Positions 48,408 to 59,478 of a DNA stretch of 64,000 bases are shown in pieces. This stretch comes from Petaurus breviceps papuanus (taxonomy: Eukaryota; Chordata; Mammalia; Diprotodontia; Petauridae), in NCBI GenBank assembly GCA_028583685.1, contig JAMXIF010000003.1:80830541-80894540 (forward strand), read 5' to 3'. Within the stretch, counting starts at the first letter, position 1. Every line of letters begins with the position of its first letter. Made by a program: the position numbers and the translations under genes. Below the pieces are notes generated by a model. That model saw nothing but the letters and a program-made list of their open reading frames with translations. It ran no database searches and was not told the origin of the DNA.

Positions 48408-48560
48408 TGGGGAAGCTTAGGTGGTGCAGTGAATAGAGTCCTGGAGTAAGGAGGACTGAGTTCAAATCCAGCCTCAGACATCTGACACACTTACTAGCTG
48501 TGTAACTTTGAGCAAGTCACTTAGCCTTAATTGCCTTACCTTCCCCCCTCAAAAAAAAAT
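48408..48560 (+). mobile_element. Marsupial tRNA-derived SINE, sense
   Basis: It has taggtggtgcagtgaataga, aaatccagcctcagacatct, a gagcaagtcacttagcctta block and an A tail. Confidence 0.85.
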
Positions 48561-48689
48561 TCCCATTTAATTTCTTATGCTGACACAAGATATATCAAAA
48601 CCGCAACAGGGAGAGTTGTTATTTGAAAGGGATAACTGTAATTGTGTATGAATCATTTAGTGTTTTGCAACCCAGAAAATCTTTAAAGG

Positions 48690-49500
48690 CTTTTTTAGTT
48701 AGTTTTAAACATTTAAGCACTTACTGTGGAACAGGCATTGTGCTAAGTTCAGGAGATACAAAAAGAGGGAAAAGAAAGTTCATGCTGCCCCCCCCCAAGG
48801 AGGTTATAAATGAATGGGGGTAGGAGACAACAAGCAAGCTATAAATAGGAAGTAAATAAGAGAGGGAAGGCACTGGAATTAAGAGGGATTCAGAAAGGTT
48901 TCTTCTGGAAGATGAGATTTTAGTCAGAGTTTAAAGGAGGATATTGAAGACACTAGGTGGAGAGCATTCCAGGCATGGAGGACAGCAAGAGAAAATGGCT
49001 GGAGCTGAGAGATGGAGTGTCTTGTTCATGGAACCACCAGAAGGCCAGTGTCACTAGATTAAAGAGTAGGTAAGAGGGAGTAAGGTGTAAGAAGACTGGA
49101 AAGGTGGAAGGGACTAGATTATGAAAGGCTTTTGTACTTTTTTGTAGCAGAGGATTTTGTACTTGATCCTGGAGAAGCAGACAGTGGAGTGGGGCAGGGA
49201 TTTGGTTGGACCTACATTTTAGTGATTGAATCCAGGATAGAGTGAAATGGGAAGGATCTTGTAGGCAGACCCCTCACTGCACTATGGAAATAGTCTAGGC
49301 TTGAAGTGAGAAGGACCCGCACCAGAGAGGTATCAGTGTCAGGAGAGAAAAGGGGGCATGCTGGAGAGATAGTAAAAGGGTAAAATTGGCAGGAATGAGA
49401 GATAGTTAGGAATCAAGGATGACACCTAGGTTATGAGACTGAGGGATGGTACATAATGTTGCCCTCTATTGTAATAGAAAGTTGGAAGAATTTTTTTAAA
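48690..49500 (-). mobile_element. L2 LINE, antisense
   Basis: It has cttactgtggaacaggcatt and gtgctaagttcaggagatac at the reversed 3' end. Then gagcattccaggcatggagg, aggccagtgtcactagatta, and ggaaatagtctaggcttgaa follow in reversed L2 order. It ends near the aaggatgacacctaggttat block. Confidence 0.75.
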
Positions 49501-50920
49501 TGAATGTTAAGCTTGAGAATCAGTCCATACCCAGAATCCTAGGGACTGAAGTCCTCTGTATAACCACCTACAAGGTCAAAGAAAAGACAATCTCTAATCA
49601 ACCTCAGACATTACCGTGCATCCCTCAGACCTGACTGTTCAACAAGTAAAACAGCCTGAATCAAGCAGGTTATAGGTCCCATCCATTCTGATGACAGTGA
49701 TGAGGTATTAGACTTGGGCTCTGCTATACAAGAATAGCATATATAAACTATAACCCAACCCCATTGGCTAGGTATCTACCCTCCATTCTTTTTTATGCGT
49801 CTTGAAACATTTAATGACACATTTACATTTCTCCTTGACTATCCTATAAAAGAGCCAATTAAACTTTCCATATAGTGACTGACTGGGAACTGTATTTGGG
49901 GTTTTTGTTTAATGACTTGGATAAAGACTACTTGCATTCAAATCCTGATTCTTGGATAGAAAATAGTTGCGTAAGCTCAATTTCCATGTGTGAGAAAAGT
50001 TTCTTTTTAAATTTCTCTCGTTTTCTACTATTTCTCTAGACAAATTGTGATGTCTCTAAGGACATTTGTAGTCCACCACAAAGTATCCAATGCAAACATT
50101 GCATCCTTGTCTCTTCTGTCAAGTCCTGCATTTTGTCTGTTTTCTTCTTTACTTCATTTCCTTTAAGTTCTGGAAACCAGGCTGTGAGAGGATGACAGGT
50201 TTAAAAAGGTCATTTTTAAATAAAGAATTGTCTGTGTAGAATCTTGTAAGGGGTTTTGTGTGTGTTTGGTGGAGTTAAAAAAAAGTTTGATTCAACCAGT
50301 ATGGATGGATGATTAATCTTTTTTTCTTTGTAATCCCATTGCTAATGTTTTTATAAATGCATTACTGGAATAATTAACAAATTAAGGCATAATAATTATA
50401 ATACTTTTTGTGCCTCAAAAGGAAAGGGAACTAAATTGTTGAAAAAAACTGCACCATAGCAAAGGCAATGTTATTCCCATTTCCTTTCTTAAGAAAAGGC
50501 TTATTGATGTATTCTATACACTGAGAAGAAAGGGCTAATTTTTTTTTCCCCTAAAGGACCAAAGTTAATAAGATGAAATAAGGAATAACTGTTATTATAA
50601 TAAGTGTTATTTCACTTGCTTTGGGTTAGTGCACATTGTTTTCCTATGGAAATACAATTAATTAATATAATTAATTAGAAATTTCAATTTTACAACATGG
50701 GGCAGAAATGCTATCGAACTGTTGTTCACGTCACTGCTCAGTAGAGTGAAGATGTCTGCAATGTCTGGATTGAACGTATATGTAAAGCCTGGTGTACACT
50801 GTGACCAGTATATGAAACTCACATCCAGCCTTTCTTCCCACACATCCTTTCAGATTTTGTAGGTAACCAAATTTTGTTAAGAGGTATGGGAGATAGAAAA
50901 GAGTGTTGTCAGGAAAATCC
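49501..50920. other. Unassigned sequence
   Basis: No exon or repeat family was recognised. A TAATTA-rich stretch covers 50652-50682. Confidence 0.4.
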
Positions 50921-51112
50921 AACTTCCATTTCTGTCTCTAATACTGTGTGGCCATGGGCAAGCCACTTAGATTTTCTGAGTCAGTTTCCCCCTCCATAAA
51001 ATGGAGATACTAATGCCTACAGTATCCATCAACCTCATAGGTTATTGTAATACTAAAGTAAGATAAGACATGCAAAGCAGTTTTGAAACTTTAAATTGTC
51101 AGTTGTTATTAT
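50921..51112 (+). mobile_element. MIR-like SINE, sense
   Basis: It has ctgtgtggccatgggcaagc, cagtttccccctccataaaa, then the reversed-end-type tail ttattgtaatactaaagtaa and a TTATTATT end. Confidence 0.7.
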
Positions 51113-52146
51113 TGGTGATGTTTGGCGAGCAGCCATTAAATGAAACTCCTTTTTTTTCCCTTTGCAAGCTGATCCACCTACCCCTTTGTGTGAAAAAGCT
51201 CAATCTGGCATCTTGATAAGATCATAGAATCATTGGTATAGAAATGATAGGGACCTTAAATGCCATCTCATCCCAATATTTTCCTTACTGCTCCTATTTT
51301 CCTGTTCTTTCAAATCTGTAACTTTAAATAAATGCACAGAAATGAATGAAAAATAAATCATTAGGGTAGACTAATTGCAGACTTTTCATTGTCAGAATGC
51401 CCTTTAACTCCCACAAAAGCCCTGGAATTGACATGCTGAATCTTGTATATTGACTTCTGCCTGGGCATAGGGTCAGTCTAAAATGGAATGCTGCTTGATA
51501 GACAATGCAGTCAGGATTTCCGTGCTAAAGACACTGGGATTCTTGTTTAGTTTTTTTTTTTCCTCATATACACATGTACAAAGCAAATTGGAGGCTGTAG
51601 ATTGAAGAGCATTAGTGTTGTTTATAAAATTATCTCATAAAGCTTAAAATAATAGGGGCGTGTATGTGAAAGCCAAAATCATGTGTATGACCAGGACTAA
51701 ACAGCATACATTATTTTTTCCCCACCACTTTGTCCCAAACTTTACCTTTCTGAAAATATGGAACTTTCTGTAGCACTCTGAAATAAGTAGAGTCCTTTCC
51801 TCCCATAATGCAATGCTCCCATTAATTAGTCATACTTATTTGTGTAATGCTTCTCTAAAGCTGCCTGCCTAGTTACAAAGCCTCAGGTGTGTGAGTCTAG
51901 TGTCTGATGAAGTCTGCCCCTTTCTAATTAATTTTAAGGCGCAGTAATTCCCATAGAGAATTTCTCATAGACCTTCAAAAATGGGAGAGTGGGAAGAGGA
52001 GTGAGATCTTTTCCCACTCTTTAGTAATCTAAGAGAAAATGAGACAGTTCTAAAGTGGGAGGGCATTTATTTCTCTGGCCTTGGTTTGGTTTTGTTGGGT
52101 TTTTTCTTTCTTTCTTTTTTTTTTTTTTTTCCATTTTCTTCTCCAG
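51113..52146. other. Unique 5' flank of SULF1, possible regulatory sequence
   Basis: About 1 kb has no recognisable repeat apart from a faint MIR or CR1/L3 start near 51220-51300 and pyrimidine runs at 51545-51564 and 52098-52131. Two homeobox-like cores occur: attaattagt near 51824 and ctaattaatt near 51924. It directly precedes the GC-rich leader. A role as promoter-proximal or enhancer DNA is inferred from position and from the absence of repeats, not shown. Confidence 0.35.
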
Positions 52147-52229
52147 TGGAGACTTGCTGTGGCTTTGCAGGGCTTCAACCTGAAATGTAAAAAGAAAGGG
52201 GGGAAAAAAACGTGATAGTATAGAGGCTA

Positions 52230-52530
52230 ACCTTTAGTCCCCGGACCAATCAATCACTTTCAGTTGCAGGTTTACAAGTGCTGCAGCAAAGCCCAAGCTC
52301 GGTGTTCTCAGCGCATGGGGCTTTACAATAGTGAGGCTGTTTGATCGACAAGTCGGCAGAGGGGCTCTGATAGGCACCCGGGTGCGGAGCCTGGGAAGAG
52401 AGGGAACAGTGAGGGAAGACCCCGGCTCGCCAGAGGGACGGTGAGCTCAGCTCTGCCTCTGATGGATGGGGGGCAGCTAGGAGCTCGCGTAGTCAGGACT
52501 GGGGGAGGGCTTCACTGGCAGTCACTCAAA
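52230..52530 (+). promoter_or_regulatory. SULF1: Candidate SULF1 promoter / first-exon region
   Basis: This is the most GC- and CpG-rich unique stretch in the window, with CCAAT in the ggaccaatcaatcac block near 52244 and GGGAG-rich motifs. No clear TATA box was seen. It lies just upstream of a good splice donor at 52640 and 0.9 kb upstream of the SULF1 start codon. SULF1 is known to use several 5' leaders in other mammals, so this may be one of several starts. The exact start site cannot be read. Confidence 0.4.
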
Positions 52531-52581
52531 ATGAACTCTCTGTCAGAAAAAAGAAAGCTCCGGGGTAGTGATCGAATGTAG
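52531..52581 (+). CDS. Upstream ORF 1 in the SULF1 leader (16 codons)
   Basis: It reads MNSLSEKRKLRGSDRM then TAG, wholly within the candidate 5' exon. The -3 base is A (caaaATGa), a fair start context. Such uORFs commonly lower translation of the main ORF, but here that is only an inference. It is unlikely to make a stable product. Confidence 0.3.
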   Translation: MNSLSEKRKLRGSDRM

Positions 52582-52588
52582 ATTACAA

Positions 52589-52640
52589 ATGACAGCTATG
52601 CCTTCCATACCGCTTGAAAGGGCTTCTATATTTTACGCAG
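52589..52640 (+). CDS. Upstream ORF 2, crossing the first splice junction
   Basis: It begins MTAMPSIPLERASIFYA at 52589 and runs into the donor. If spliced to 53045 it closes at a TGA at 53080-53082 (29 codons). If spliced directly to 53404 it closes after two more codons. In both cases it ends before the SULF1 start and does not extend the protein. Confidence 0.25.
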
Positions 52641-53044
52641 GTGAGTTATTTCTCTTCCAACTTCTCATTACTTCCCCAACCTCCCCACCCACCCACGCAT
52701 ATGAAATGCTCGGTTATTTGACAGACTGGATTCTAATACTACTTTTGTTAAGAATTTTTTAAAGTATTGTTACAAATTTGAGCACAGATAATGACCCTGA
52801 TGTTTCTTTATTTTAATGATCAACTTTGAGCCGGGGTGTGAATAGTAAGATACTGTTTGAAATAATTAGTAGCAGTCCCGTATGTTGTTTTCCTCTGTTC
52901 TTCTCTTTTCGTGTTTGCAAGGAAAAAAAAAAAAAGAAAAGACATGTTGTGGGCTATCCAGAAGGGTTATTCCAGATCAGAACAACTTGTCTCAAGGTCT
53001 GTGACTGATATTATCTTCATTTTTTTTTTTCTGTCCTCTGATAG

Positions 53045-53109
53045 GACTCCATTGGCAGACACCTCTGAAGCATAGAAATTGATTACTCAGCCCAGATACT
53101 TCATTCAAG
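53045..53109 (+). other. SULF1: Likely second noncoding 5'UTR exon of SULF1 (65 bases)
   Basis: It has a strong acceptor: T run 53021-53030, then ctgtcctctgatag. The donor is ttcaag followed by gtacta, with GT at 53110. The size is normal for a small exon, and both sites are in the right order between the 52640 donor and the 53403 acceptor. It has no repeat character. Usage cannot be shown without RNA. Confidence 0.5.
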
Positions 53110-53403
53110 GTACTATCTACTGTCCTAAAACATATTAACATGTGAAGCCTTGTCTGGAGATGATATGCTGGCAATGAAATTGAAATAGTGAAGGGGCAAT
53201 TTGGAACACAAATAAAAGGGAGTAAGCTTGTAAAATATTCGAGTTTGCAGAAAACGTAAGTTTATCACTTCCTGTCTGCTTTGACTGGTTTTTACTTACC
53301 TCTACTACTTTTCTGTAAGTTTATTTTGATATTTGGGTTTCTGTTTTACTCTCCTTTTCTCTCTTTCCCTTTCCCTTTTCCCATTTTCTCTCTGTCTCCA
53401 CAG

Positions 53404-53461
53404 ATTTCTGACAACTAAGAAACAAGCATTTGGTCTGTTTTGTGATCCCAAAACATCTACA
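53404..53461 (+). other. SULF1: 5'UTR part of the first coding exon of SULF1
   Basis: A long pyrimidine tract (53347-53400) and CAG at 53401-53403 mark the acceptor. The 58 bases to the start codon contain no ATG other than the main one, and end in ctacaATGaag with A at -3. Confidence 0.75.
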
Positions 53462-53633
53462 ATGAAGTCCTATTGCTGGACTCTGGTTTTGGCTGTCCTG
53501 GGTACAGAATTGCTGGGAAGCTTCTGCACCACTATCAAATCCCCACGGTTTAGAGGGCGTGTACAGCAGGAACGAAAAAACATCAGACCCAATATTATTC
53601 TTGTGCTCACAGATGATCAAGACGTGGAGCTGG
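53462..53633 (+). CDS. SULF1: SULF1 first coding exon: signal peptide and start of sulfatase domain
   Basis: SULF1 is a secreted or cell-surface endosulfatase that removes 6-O-sulfates from heparan sulfate chains and so tunes growth-factor signalling. The exon encodes 57 residues plus one base (phase 1). Residues 1-22 are a signal peptide ([19 protein letters not shown] then SFC), then [14 protein letters not shown], then [16 protein letters not shown], the opening beta-strand of the sulfatase fold. Asp51-Asp52 are the metal-binding pair known in the family. The formylglycine cysteine lies in the next exon, outside this window. The match to remembered human SULF1 is near-identical from residue 27 and weaker in the signal peptide. 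SULF2 differs more in this region, so SULF1 is preferred. The donor is ctgG then gtgaga, GT at 53634-53635. Only this exon is present; the rest lies beyond 64000. Confidence 0.95.
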
Positions 53634-54307
53634 GTGAGAAACTTTAAAAAGAAAACTGTTTTCACTTCCTTTACATAAGTAATTCCACTACTTTCTAGCC
53701 TCCAAAATACAAGTCGATGTTTTTCTTTTTTGCCATGTTAGTGTACCTATCAGCTGACCTAGTTTTAGAAATGAGATTTTATGGGACGTAAGGTATTATA
53801 TTTTTGCATTTTACCACTTCCTTTAACTGTCTGGAGCTTGACATAATCTGTTTTGAGGGGAAAATGTATTTGTGGAAGCTAAAAATTTGACCTTGCAAGT
53901 TGGAAACTGTTGGCAAACAGATTAAATACTGTTTAGGCAAAAACATTTCTAAAATTGTGAAGCTCAGGTATGTATAAAGTATATGGAAAGAGACATATAA
54001 TAAGGAAGTTGATGGCATCATATTTGCCCACAAAAAAAGAAGCTGCAATGTTTTACAAATGGTGTGTTGTTAAAATTGGCTAGGCATCCACTATCAACTT
54101 TAGGAGTTATGGCTGTTTCTATGAAGAAAATACATAACTTGGGCAATTTAGAACACAACCCAATATCAGAGTTTTGAAGGTAACCCTAATAGAAACCATG
54201 ATTTTCTATTTAGTAGCTATAAAATAGACAAATCATGATTTTCTATTTGCTTCTTCTGCCCTACATCATTTCCCTAGTACCATACCAGTTGGGATGGGGT
54301 GTGGGGA

Positions 54308-54760
54308 AGAGAGCATTTATTAAGCACCTACTATGTGCCAAGCACTATACTAATCCCTGGGGACACAAATACAAGCAACAAAAGAGTCCTAACCTTCGGT
54401 GTTTATGTTCTCAGTGGGGAAGAGGTCACATCCTGGAGGGCTGGAAAGGAGAAAAGGTACCTACATGAGGGAAAAGAGGTTGCCTAGGAGAGAAGTCTAG
54501 ACAGTCAATTGAGCAAGAATGAAATGAACATGGCAGCAATCACTTCTAAAATGGCAGTTCAGACAGAGCAATAGGAGAGCATGACCTCAGGGTAGTGTTT
54601 TTTCCAGGGACAGACTATGACCGGTAAAGGAGTTGAAAAGTCCAGAGAGTACAGCACTGGGGGTGAAATGAACATGACCAGAGCCCTTCCTGAAATAGTG
54701 GTCATGGAGAGGCAGCTAGGCCTCCCAGCTTAGGTTTCCCCAGTCCTGGGTTATCCTTAG
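54308..54760 (-). mobile_element. L2 LINE, antisense
   Basis: It starts catttattaagcacctacta and tgtgccaagcactatactaa, then loses clear L2 order after about 54470. The right edge is approximate. Confidence 0.6.
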
Positions 54761-55034
54761 GGGTGTGCTCATAAATATTTAACAAGCAGCTCTGCCCCCC
54801 CCCAAAATGTACCCATGACACTTAAATTTAATCTGCACCATTAACCTTTCCTCCATTGCTTTCTTAACTTTAGAAAAGCAACAACACAGTAAGACAAACC
54901 TTGATTTGTAGCATTTACCAATTTCCAAGGTGCAAATACTCACACTAAAAAGTTAACAGTCAAGTTCCCTCCGTTTGTACCCCTGCACCCATTTCTGACA
55001 GGCATGAGAATCAAAATTACGCAGTGGAAGGAGG

Positions 55035-55202
55035 GCTGGATTTGCTTTAAGAGGACCTGGGTTCAAGTTCTTGACCTGCTACTTCCTACCTGTGTGATCA
55101 TCTTAAAGCAAGTCACTTAAATTTTCTGGGCTGCAGTTTTCTCATCTATAAAATGAAGATGTAGACTTGTTGACCACTATGATGTGTGATCCTCTGAAAT
55201 TA
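55035..55202 (+). mobile_element. MIR-like SINE, sense
   Basis: It has gaggacctgggttcaagttc, tacctgtgtgatcatcttaa, agcaagtcacttaaattttc and gttttctcatctataaaatg. Confidence 0.75.
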
Positions 55203-55529
55203 GAATCAGTTACTTCTCACCCATAATTGTCTAGGTCATATTCTCAGGTACCCCAGCTTGCTATGAATCAGAAAACTCTCCCCTAGTTTGATCACTGGAC
55301 TGCAAATGGCCTGCTCTGGATATCCTACCTAGATCATAAGCTGTGCTAGAAAGGAGGGAGAGTTCCAGCCCAGAAAGTCCCATGAACATTGACTGTCCTT
55401 TCACTGCAAACCTGGAAAAAAGCACATCTCTAAGTCTATGTCACTTTGCAAACCATCATATAACCAATTTAATTGAGATAATATAAGGTAGTTCATACAA
55501 AATCTTCCAAAACTTTCCTAGGCATCTAC

Positions 55530-55878
55530 TGCCAAAATTCTCTTCCTTCAAAGCCCAACTTGCATGCCTTCAAGATAGACCTTGAAGCCTTCTCAGATTC
55601 CCCCCTCACCCTTCTTCAAGTTGAAAGTGATCTTTCCTGCTCAGATTTCTCATATCATTTCATCTGGACTTTTCCTTTGCACTTATCATAATATTTATTG
55701 TGATATATTTTTTGTGATTTTTTATTAGTTATTTATTGTGGTATTTATTTATAAATATTCTTTTTTTTAAAACAAAACTTTTTGAAAGCAAGATTTATAT
55801 GGTATCCATTTTTATGTTTCTAGTTCTTGGTGCCTTGTATATAGAAAACACTTAATTTTTTTAGTTGATTAGAAAAAC
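55530..55878 (+). mobile_element. L2 LINE 3' region, sense
   Basis: It has ttctcttccttcaaagccca, agccttctcagattcccccc, a cacttatcataatatttatt block, then agcaagatttatatggtatc and a ttggtgccttgtatatagaa end. Confidence 0.75.
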
Positions 55879-56080
55879 TAGAAACACTTCCCAATTTGTC
55901 TAAAACTGTACCACTGGCCTCAGGGCCTTGTCGGTCCCAATACAGGGCTTATTCTACTCAGTTCTGAACTGTTCAGAAAACACCACAACTGTCAGTCAAA
56001 CTGTGACATCAGGTTTTACCTAAGGTCACCATTTCCTTGATTTTCTTCTTTTGTGCTCCTTAGTAAATGCATATTGAATT

Positions 56081-56231
56081 TTTTTGTTGTTGTCGGAGGG
56101 CAATTGGGGTTAAATGACTTGCCCAAAGTCACACGGCTAGTAAGTGTGTCAAGTGTCTGAGGTTGGATTTGAACTCAGGTCCTCCTGACTCCAGGGCTGG
56201 TGCTCTGTTCACTGAACCACCTAGCCTCCCC
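56081..56231 (-). mobile_element. Marsupial tRNA-derived SINE, antisense, with target-site duplication
   Basis: It has ggggttaaatgacttgccca, aagtcacacggctagtaagt, aggtcctcctgactccaggg and gttcactgaaccacctagc. The 14-base repeat atgcatattgaatt flanks it at 56067-56080 and 56232-56245. Confidence 0.92.
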
Positions 56232-56277
56232 ATGCATATTGAATTGAATTCTATTGTTGATCCAGAACATAATTCAA

Positions 56278-56430
56278 TTCAATGAATATTTCTTAGATCC
56301 TTGAATATTGGGCTGGGTGCTCAGTATCTAAAAGCAGAAATGAAAGAGTATTTGTCCTCAGGAAACTTATATCCTACTAAAGGAATTTGGCAAGTAGACA
56401 AATAAATAAGAGGTAAGAAGGAAAGAACAT
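56278..56430 (-). mobile_element. L2 LINE 3' end, antisense
   Basis: It has gggctgggtgctcagtatct, tgtcctcaggaaacttatat and gtagacaaataaataagagg. Confidence 0.6.
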
Positions 56431-56902
56431 GAAAAACTTGGGAAGTCAAGAAAGGTGTTGAATATTAAGTAGCACATCAGCAGATTTGAATATGAAGAAT
56501 TCTACCTATCCTGAAAACATGTGCTAGAAATAAGAGACAAAATGACAGAGGTTAGGTGATGGGCGAAGGTAAATGGAAAGGATCAACCAATATTTTATGA
56601 AACTACAACTTGGTTATATTTTTATTAAATAGACACTAGTGACCTTAGAAAGTAGATACAGCTCTCAGAAATGATTGCAAGGATTAGAAATTATTCTAAA
56701 ATTATTATTCATAACATAGCAACTTGATATAAAATCAGAGGAGGATTTTTTGCTTTAATATAACTCATAAATCAGGGATTATAATGTGAGATATATCACA
56801 TTTGTTTTAATCATAAACTACATTGATAGTCAGTCTAGCATAGTGATGACTGAAAGACCTGGTTTCAAGTGCTATTTCTAATTCATATTAAGAATTTTCT
56901 TG

Positions 56903-57079
56903 TAGGGGAGGTTAGGTGGCACAGAGAATAGAATAACAGCCCTGGAGTCAGGAGAACCTAAGTTTAAATCCTACCTCAGACACTTAACATTTACAAGCTG
57001 TGTGACCTTGGGCAAGTCACTTAACCCCAATTGCCCTGCCTTCCTCCCTCTAAAAAAAGCAAAAAATTTAAATTTAAAA
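56903..57079 (+). mobile_element. Marsupial tRNA-derived SINE, sense, with target-site duplication
   Basis: It has ggttaggtggcacagagaat, ctggagtcaggagaacctaa, accttgggcaagtcacttaa and a poor A tail. The 13-base repeat aagaattttcttg flanks it at 56890-56902 and 57080-57092. Confidence 0.9.
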
Positions 57080-57092
57080 AAGAATTTTCTTG

Positions 57093-57808
57093 GTGGCCAC
57101 ATTCACTACTTGCCCACATCCAACTGCATGAAGCAGCAATGTCATAATAGTATGACCAGAGACAAGTCACTTAACTTAGTTCCCCAGGAAACTCTGATGA
57201 AACCTCAGGACCTAAAAAAAAAAAAACAACTAATGATCAAGAAAAAAAAGTCTTAAATAAGCACACAAAATAAATAATAAAAGCAAGCCTAAACCATTAC
57301 ACTCTTATGTCTCAACCTTGTAGAACCAAACAGTGAGTAAACCAACTACATATTTATGTTAATTTCTTTTCTTTTAATTTTCTTAAATTAATATCTTTGT
57401 TTTGTGCCACATAATTTTTTAAATCCCACCCATCTCCTCCTCTCCACCATCCAAGAAATTTATATTTATTTTAAATTATTTTAACAAAAATCTACACCTC
57501 CCTATGGAGGAACTGCTTTATACAATAGTTACTTTCCCCACCTAATTCTACATACTTCCTTTGTGGAAAAAGAAAATAATGGAGAACAGTTGGCCTTTGA
57601 CCACAAAACTGAAGCAAGTTGCTCTATTTTTTTTCCCACTCTCCGACTTCTTGGCCAGGTGTGAAAACAAGAAGCAGAAGTAGCAGGTGTTGTCTACACT
57701 GGAGAATTTTTTTTTCTCATTCCCTGTACTGCTCCCACATTTAGGACACCAAGATTCCATTGCCATGTTGTTATGTTGTGATACTGATACCATCTAATAA
57801 AATGTCAG
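57093..57808. other. Unassigned intronic sequence
   Basis: 57100-57210 (ttactt... gaccagagacaagtcactta) looks like a short decayed SINE piece. The rest has no recognised family. Confidence 0.4.
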
Positions 57809-57809
57809 T

Positions 57810-57912
57810 TTCCGAGAGCTTGGACTGTCTCATTTTTGTATTTGTATGCCCAGTACCTAGCATGATGTTGGCAAATAGTAGACATTTAATAATTATTTCT
57901 TGATTAATTGAA
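57810..57912 (+). mobile_element. L2 LINE 3' end
   Basis: It has gtatgcccagtacctagcat, ggcaaatagtagacatttaa and a gattaattgaatga end. Confidence 0.75.
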
Positions 57913-58167
57913 TGATGCTTCACAATGATTAAGATTCTGCTGATGTCCATCTCTTGTGGTTCCTTTACTCACAGCACCATTTTGTTCTCAAACAATGAAA
58001 TTCTAGTTTCTTAAATAATAATGTGAATGTTTCTATGAATGTATCTCCCATTTTATAATGAAAGTCAGTGAAGAATCATTAAAGTTCCATATATGAACTT
58101 TTACTATTTAGTAGGCTATCAGTATGGAGTATTGAAGAACACCTATACCTGAATGCTTTTCATCACT

Positions 58168-58332
58168 GAATCCATCCATCAGTGTGTATTTATCGAGCTT
58201 TCTATGTGGTAGGTTCTATATAGGGAAAGAGAAGCTTTATGAAGCATAGTTTATGCCCTCAAGGAACTAAAATTTTATTTGAAATGATAAAAAAAGAACA
58301 CAGAGAAGTAATCAGAACACAGGATAAGGTAA
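58168..58332 (-). mobile_element. L2 LINE 3' end, antisense
   Basis: It has atccatccatcagtgtgtat, gagctttctatgtggtaggt and gccctcaaggaactaaaatt. Confidence 0.6.
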
Positions 58333-58725
58333 TTTTTTGTTGTTGTTTAAAAGTTACTTCTGTTGTCAAAGGCAGCAACCTTCTCTTTGACTGGATCAAG
58401 TCAGGGAATAGTGTTTTTACTTTGAGGGCATAGCTGTCTATCAGTTAGGGATAACTTCCTCCTCCGAATCCTTGCATATTATTTCTTTGGACTGTTTTTT
58501 TTCCCCCTTTATACTGAAATGACCTTGCAAGTGTTTAAATCTTTTCCTTGTATAGCAACATCATGCATTAGCACCAAGAATGTTGTGTACAGATGTGGTC
58601 ACTATGCCTCTCACAAGATACCACTAAACTCTAAAAAGGCCCAAAGGGAACAAAGTAATCAAGATTATGGAGCTTTTTCCTTTTACTATAGATTTAAGAG
58701 CGAGTGACCACAAAGGCCAAGAGGA

Positions 58726-58875
58726 AAAGAACATGGCATAGTGGCTAGAGTGCTGTACTTAGAATCCCGAAGACCTGGGTTCAGATAATCACCTCTGACA
58801 TTTTGCTACATGTGGGATCATGTACAGATCATTTAACCTTTCTGATCTTCAGGCAACTCTCTAAGAATTTAAGTT
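58726..58875 (+). mobile_element. MIR-like SINE, sense
   Basis: It has acatggcatagtggctagag, cccgaagacctgggttcaga and agatcatttaacctttctga. Confidence 0.7.
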
Positions 58876-58944
58876 ATAGAGGCCTGGTAATCTGGATTTC
58901 TAGAAAGAAGTACTATAATAATGAGATAACAGGGCCTTCAGACA

Positions 58945-59085
58945 TCTCTGCTTTAAGTGCCTACTATAGGTAAGATATTTTAATAAGTGCTAGAAGTTTA
59001 AAAATGAAATAAATAAAGTTTCTGCTCCTAATCAGCTTATAAATTAGTAGAAGAGATAGGACATTGGCACAAAATTTCTAAAATA
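58945..59085 (-). mobile_element. L2 LINE 3' end, antisense, decayed
   Basis: It has taagtgcctactataggtaa, a taataagtgctagaagttta block and tctgctcctaatcagcttat. Confidence 0.5.
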
Positions 59086-59314
59086 CAAATTAGAACATGA
59101 GGAAACAGATAAAGGGAAGTTAAGATATTGGTTCATCATACTTAGTGAAAGGTCCCAGGACCAAAATTCAGATCTCCTTACTTGTAGTCTAGTTCTGGCA
59201 TACTTTCCATACTTCAAGAAGATAAAAAATATTTCAAATCGAAATTATTAAAAAATTGTGATATTTATATTAAACATAGCAATCAGTTCTACAATTGTTA
59301 AGGTGGATCATAGA

Positions 59315-59478
59315 ATTAAAATTTTAAAACTGGAAAAGACCATCCCTCATTCAACGAATGAGAGGGTATGAGTTGCTCAGGGTCACGGGGTTATTAAATA
59401 AGTGAAAGAGCTAAGAGTCAAATCCTCTAGTTTCAAGTCTAGCACTCTTTCCAGTGTACCATTCTGACTCTCATCCTT
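59315..59478 (-). mobile_element. MIR-like fragment, antisense
   Basis: It has cattcaacgaatgagagggt, tgctcagggtcacggggtta and caaatcctctagtttcaagt. Confidence 0.55.

Larger units (their letters stand above)
52300..52640 (+). other. SULF1: Likely noncoding 5'UTR exon of SULF1 (start uncertain)
   Basis: The 3' edge is a textbook donor, tttacgcag followed by gtgagttatt, with GT at 52641. The sequence before it is non-repetitive and differs in composition from the intron beyond. The 5' edge is unknown: it may be a transcription start near 52300, or an internal exon from 52147, since a long pyrimidine tract plus ttctccag ends at 52146. It holds a complete small uORF at 52531-52581 and the start of a second at 52589. 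Confidence 0.5.

Noticed and set aside
53321-53665. 114-codon minus-strand ORF over the SULF1 exon
   Set aside because: It is antisense to a well-supported exon and has no homology that I recognise.
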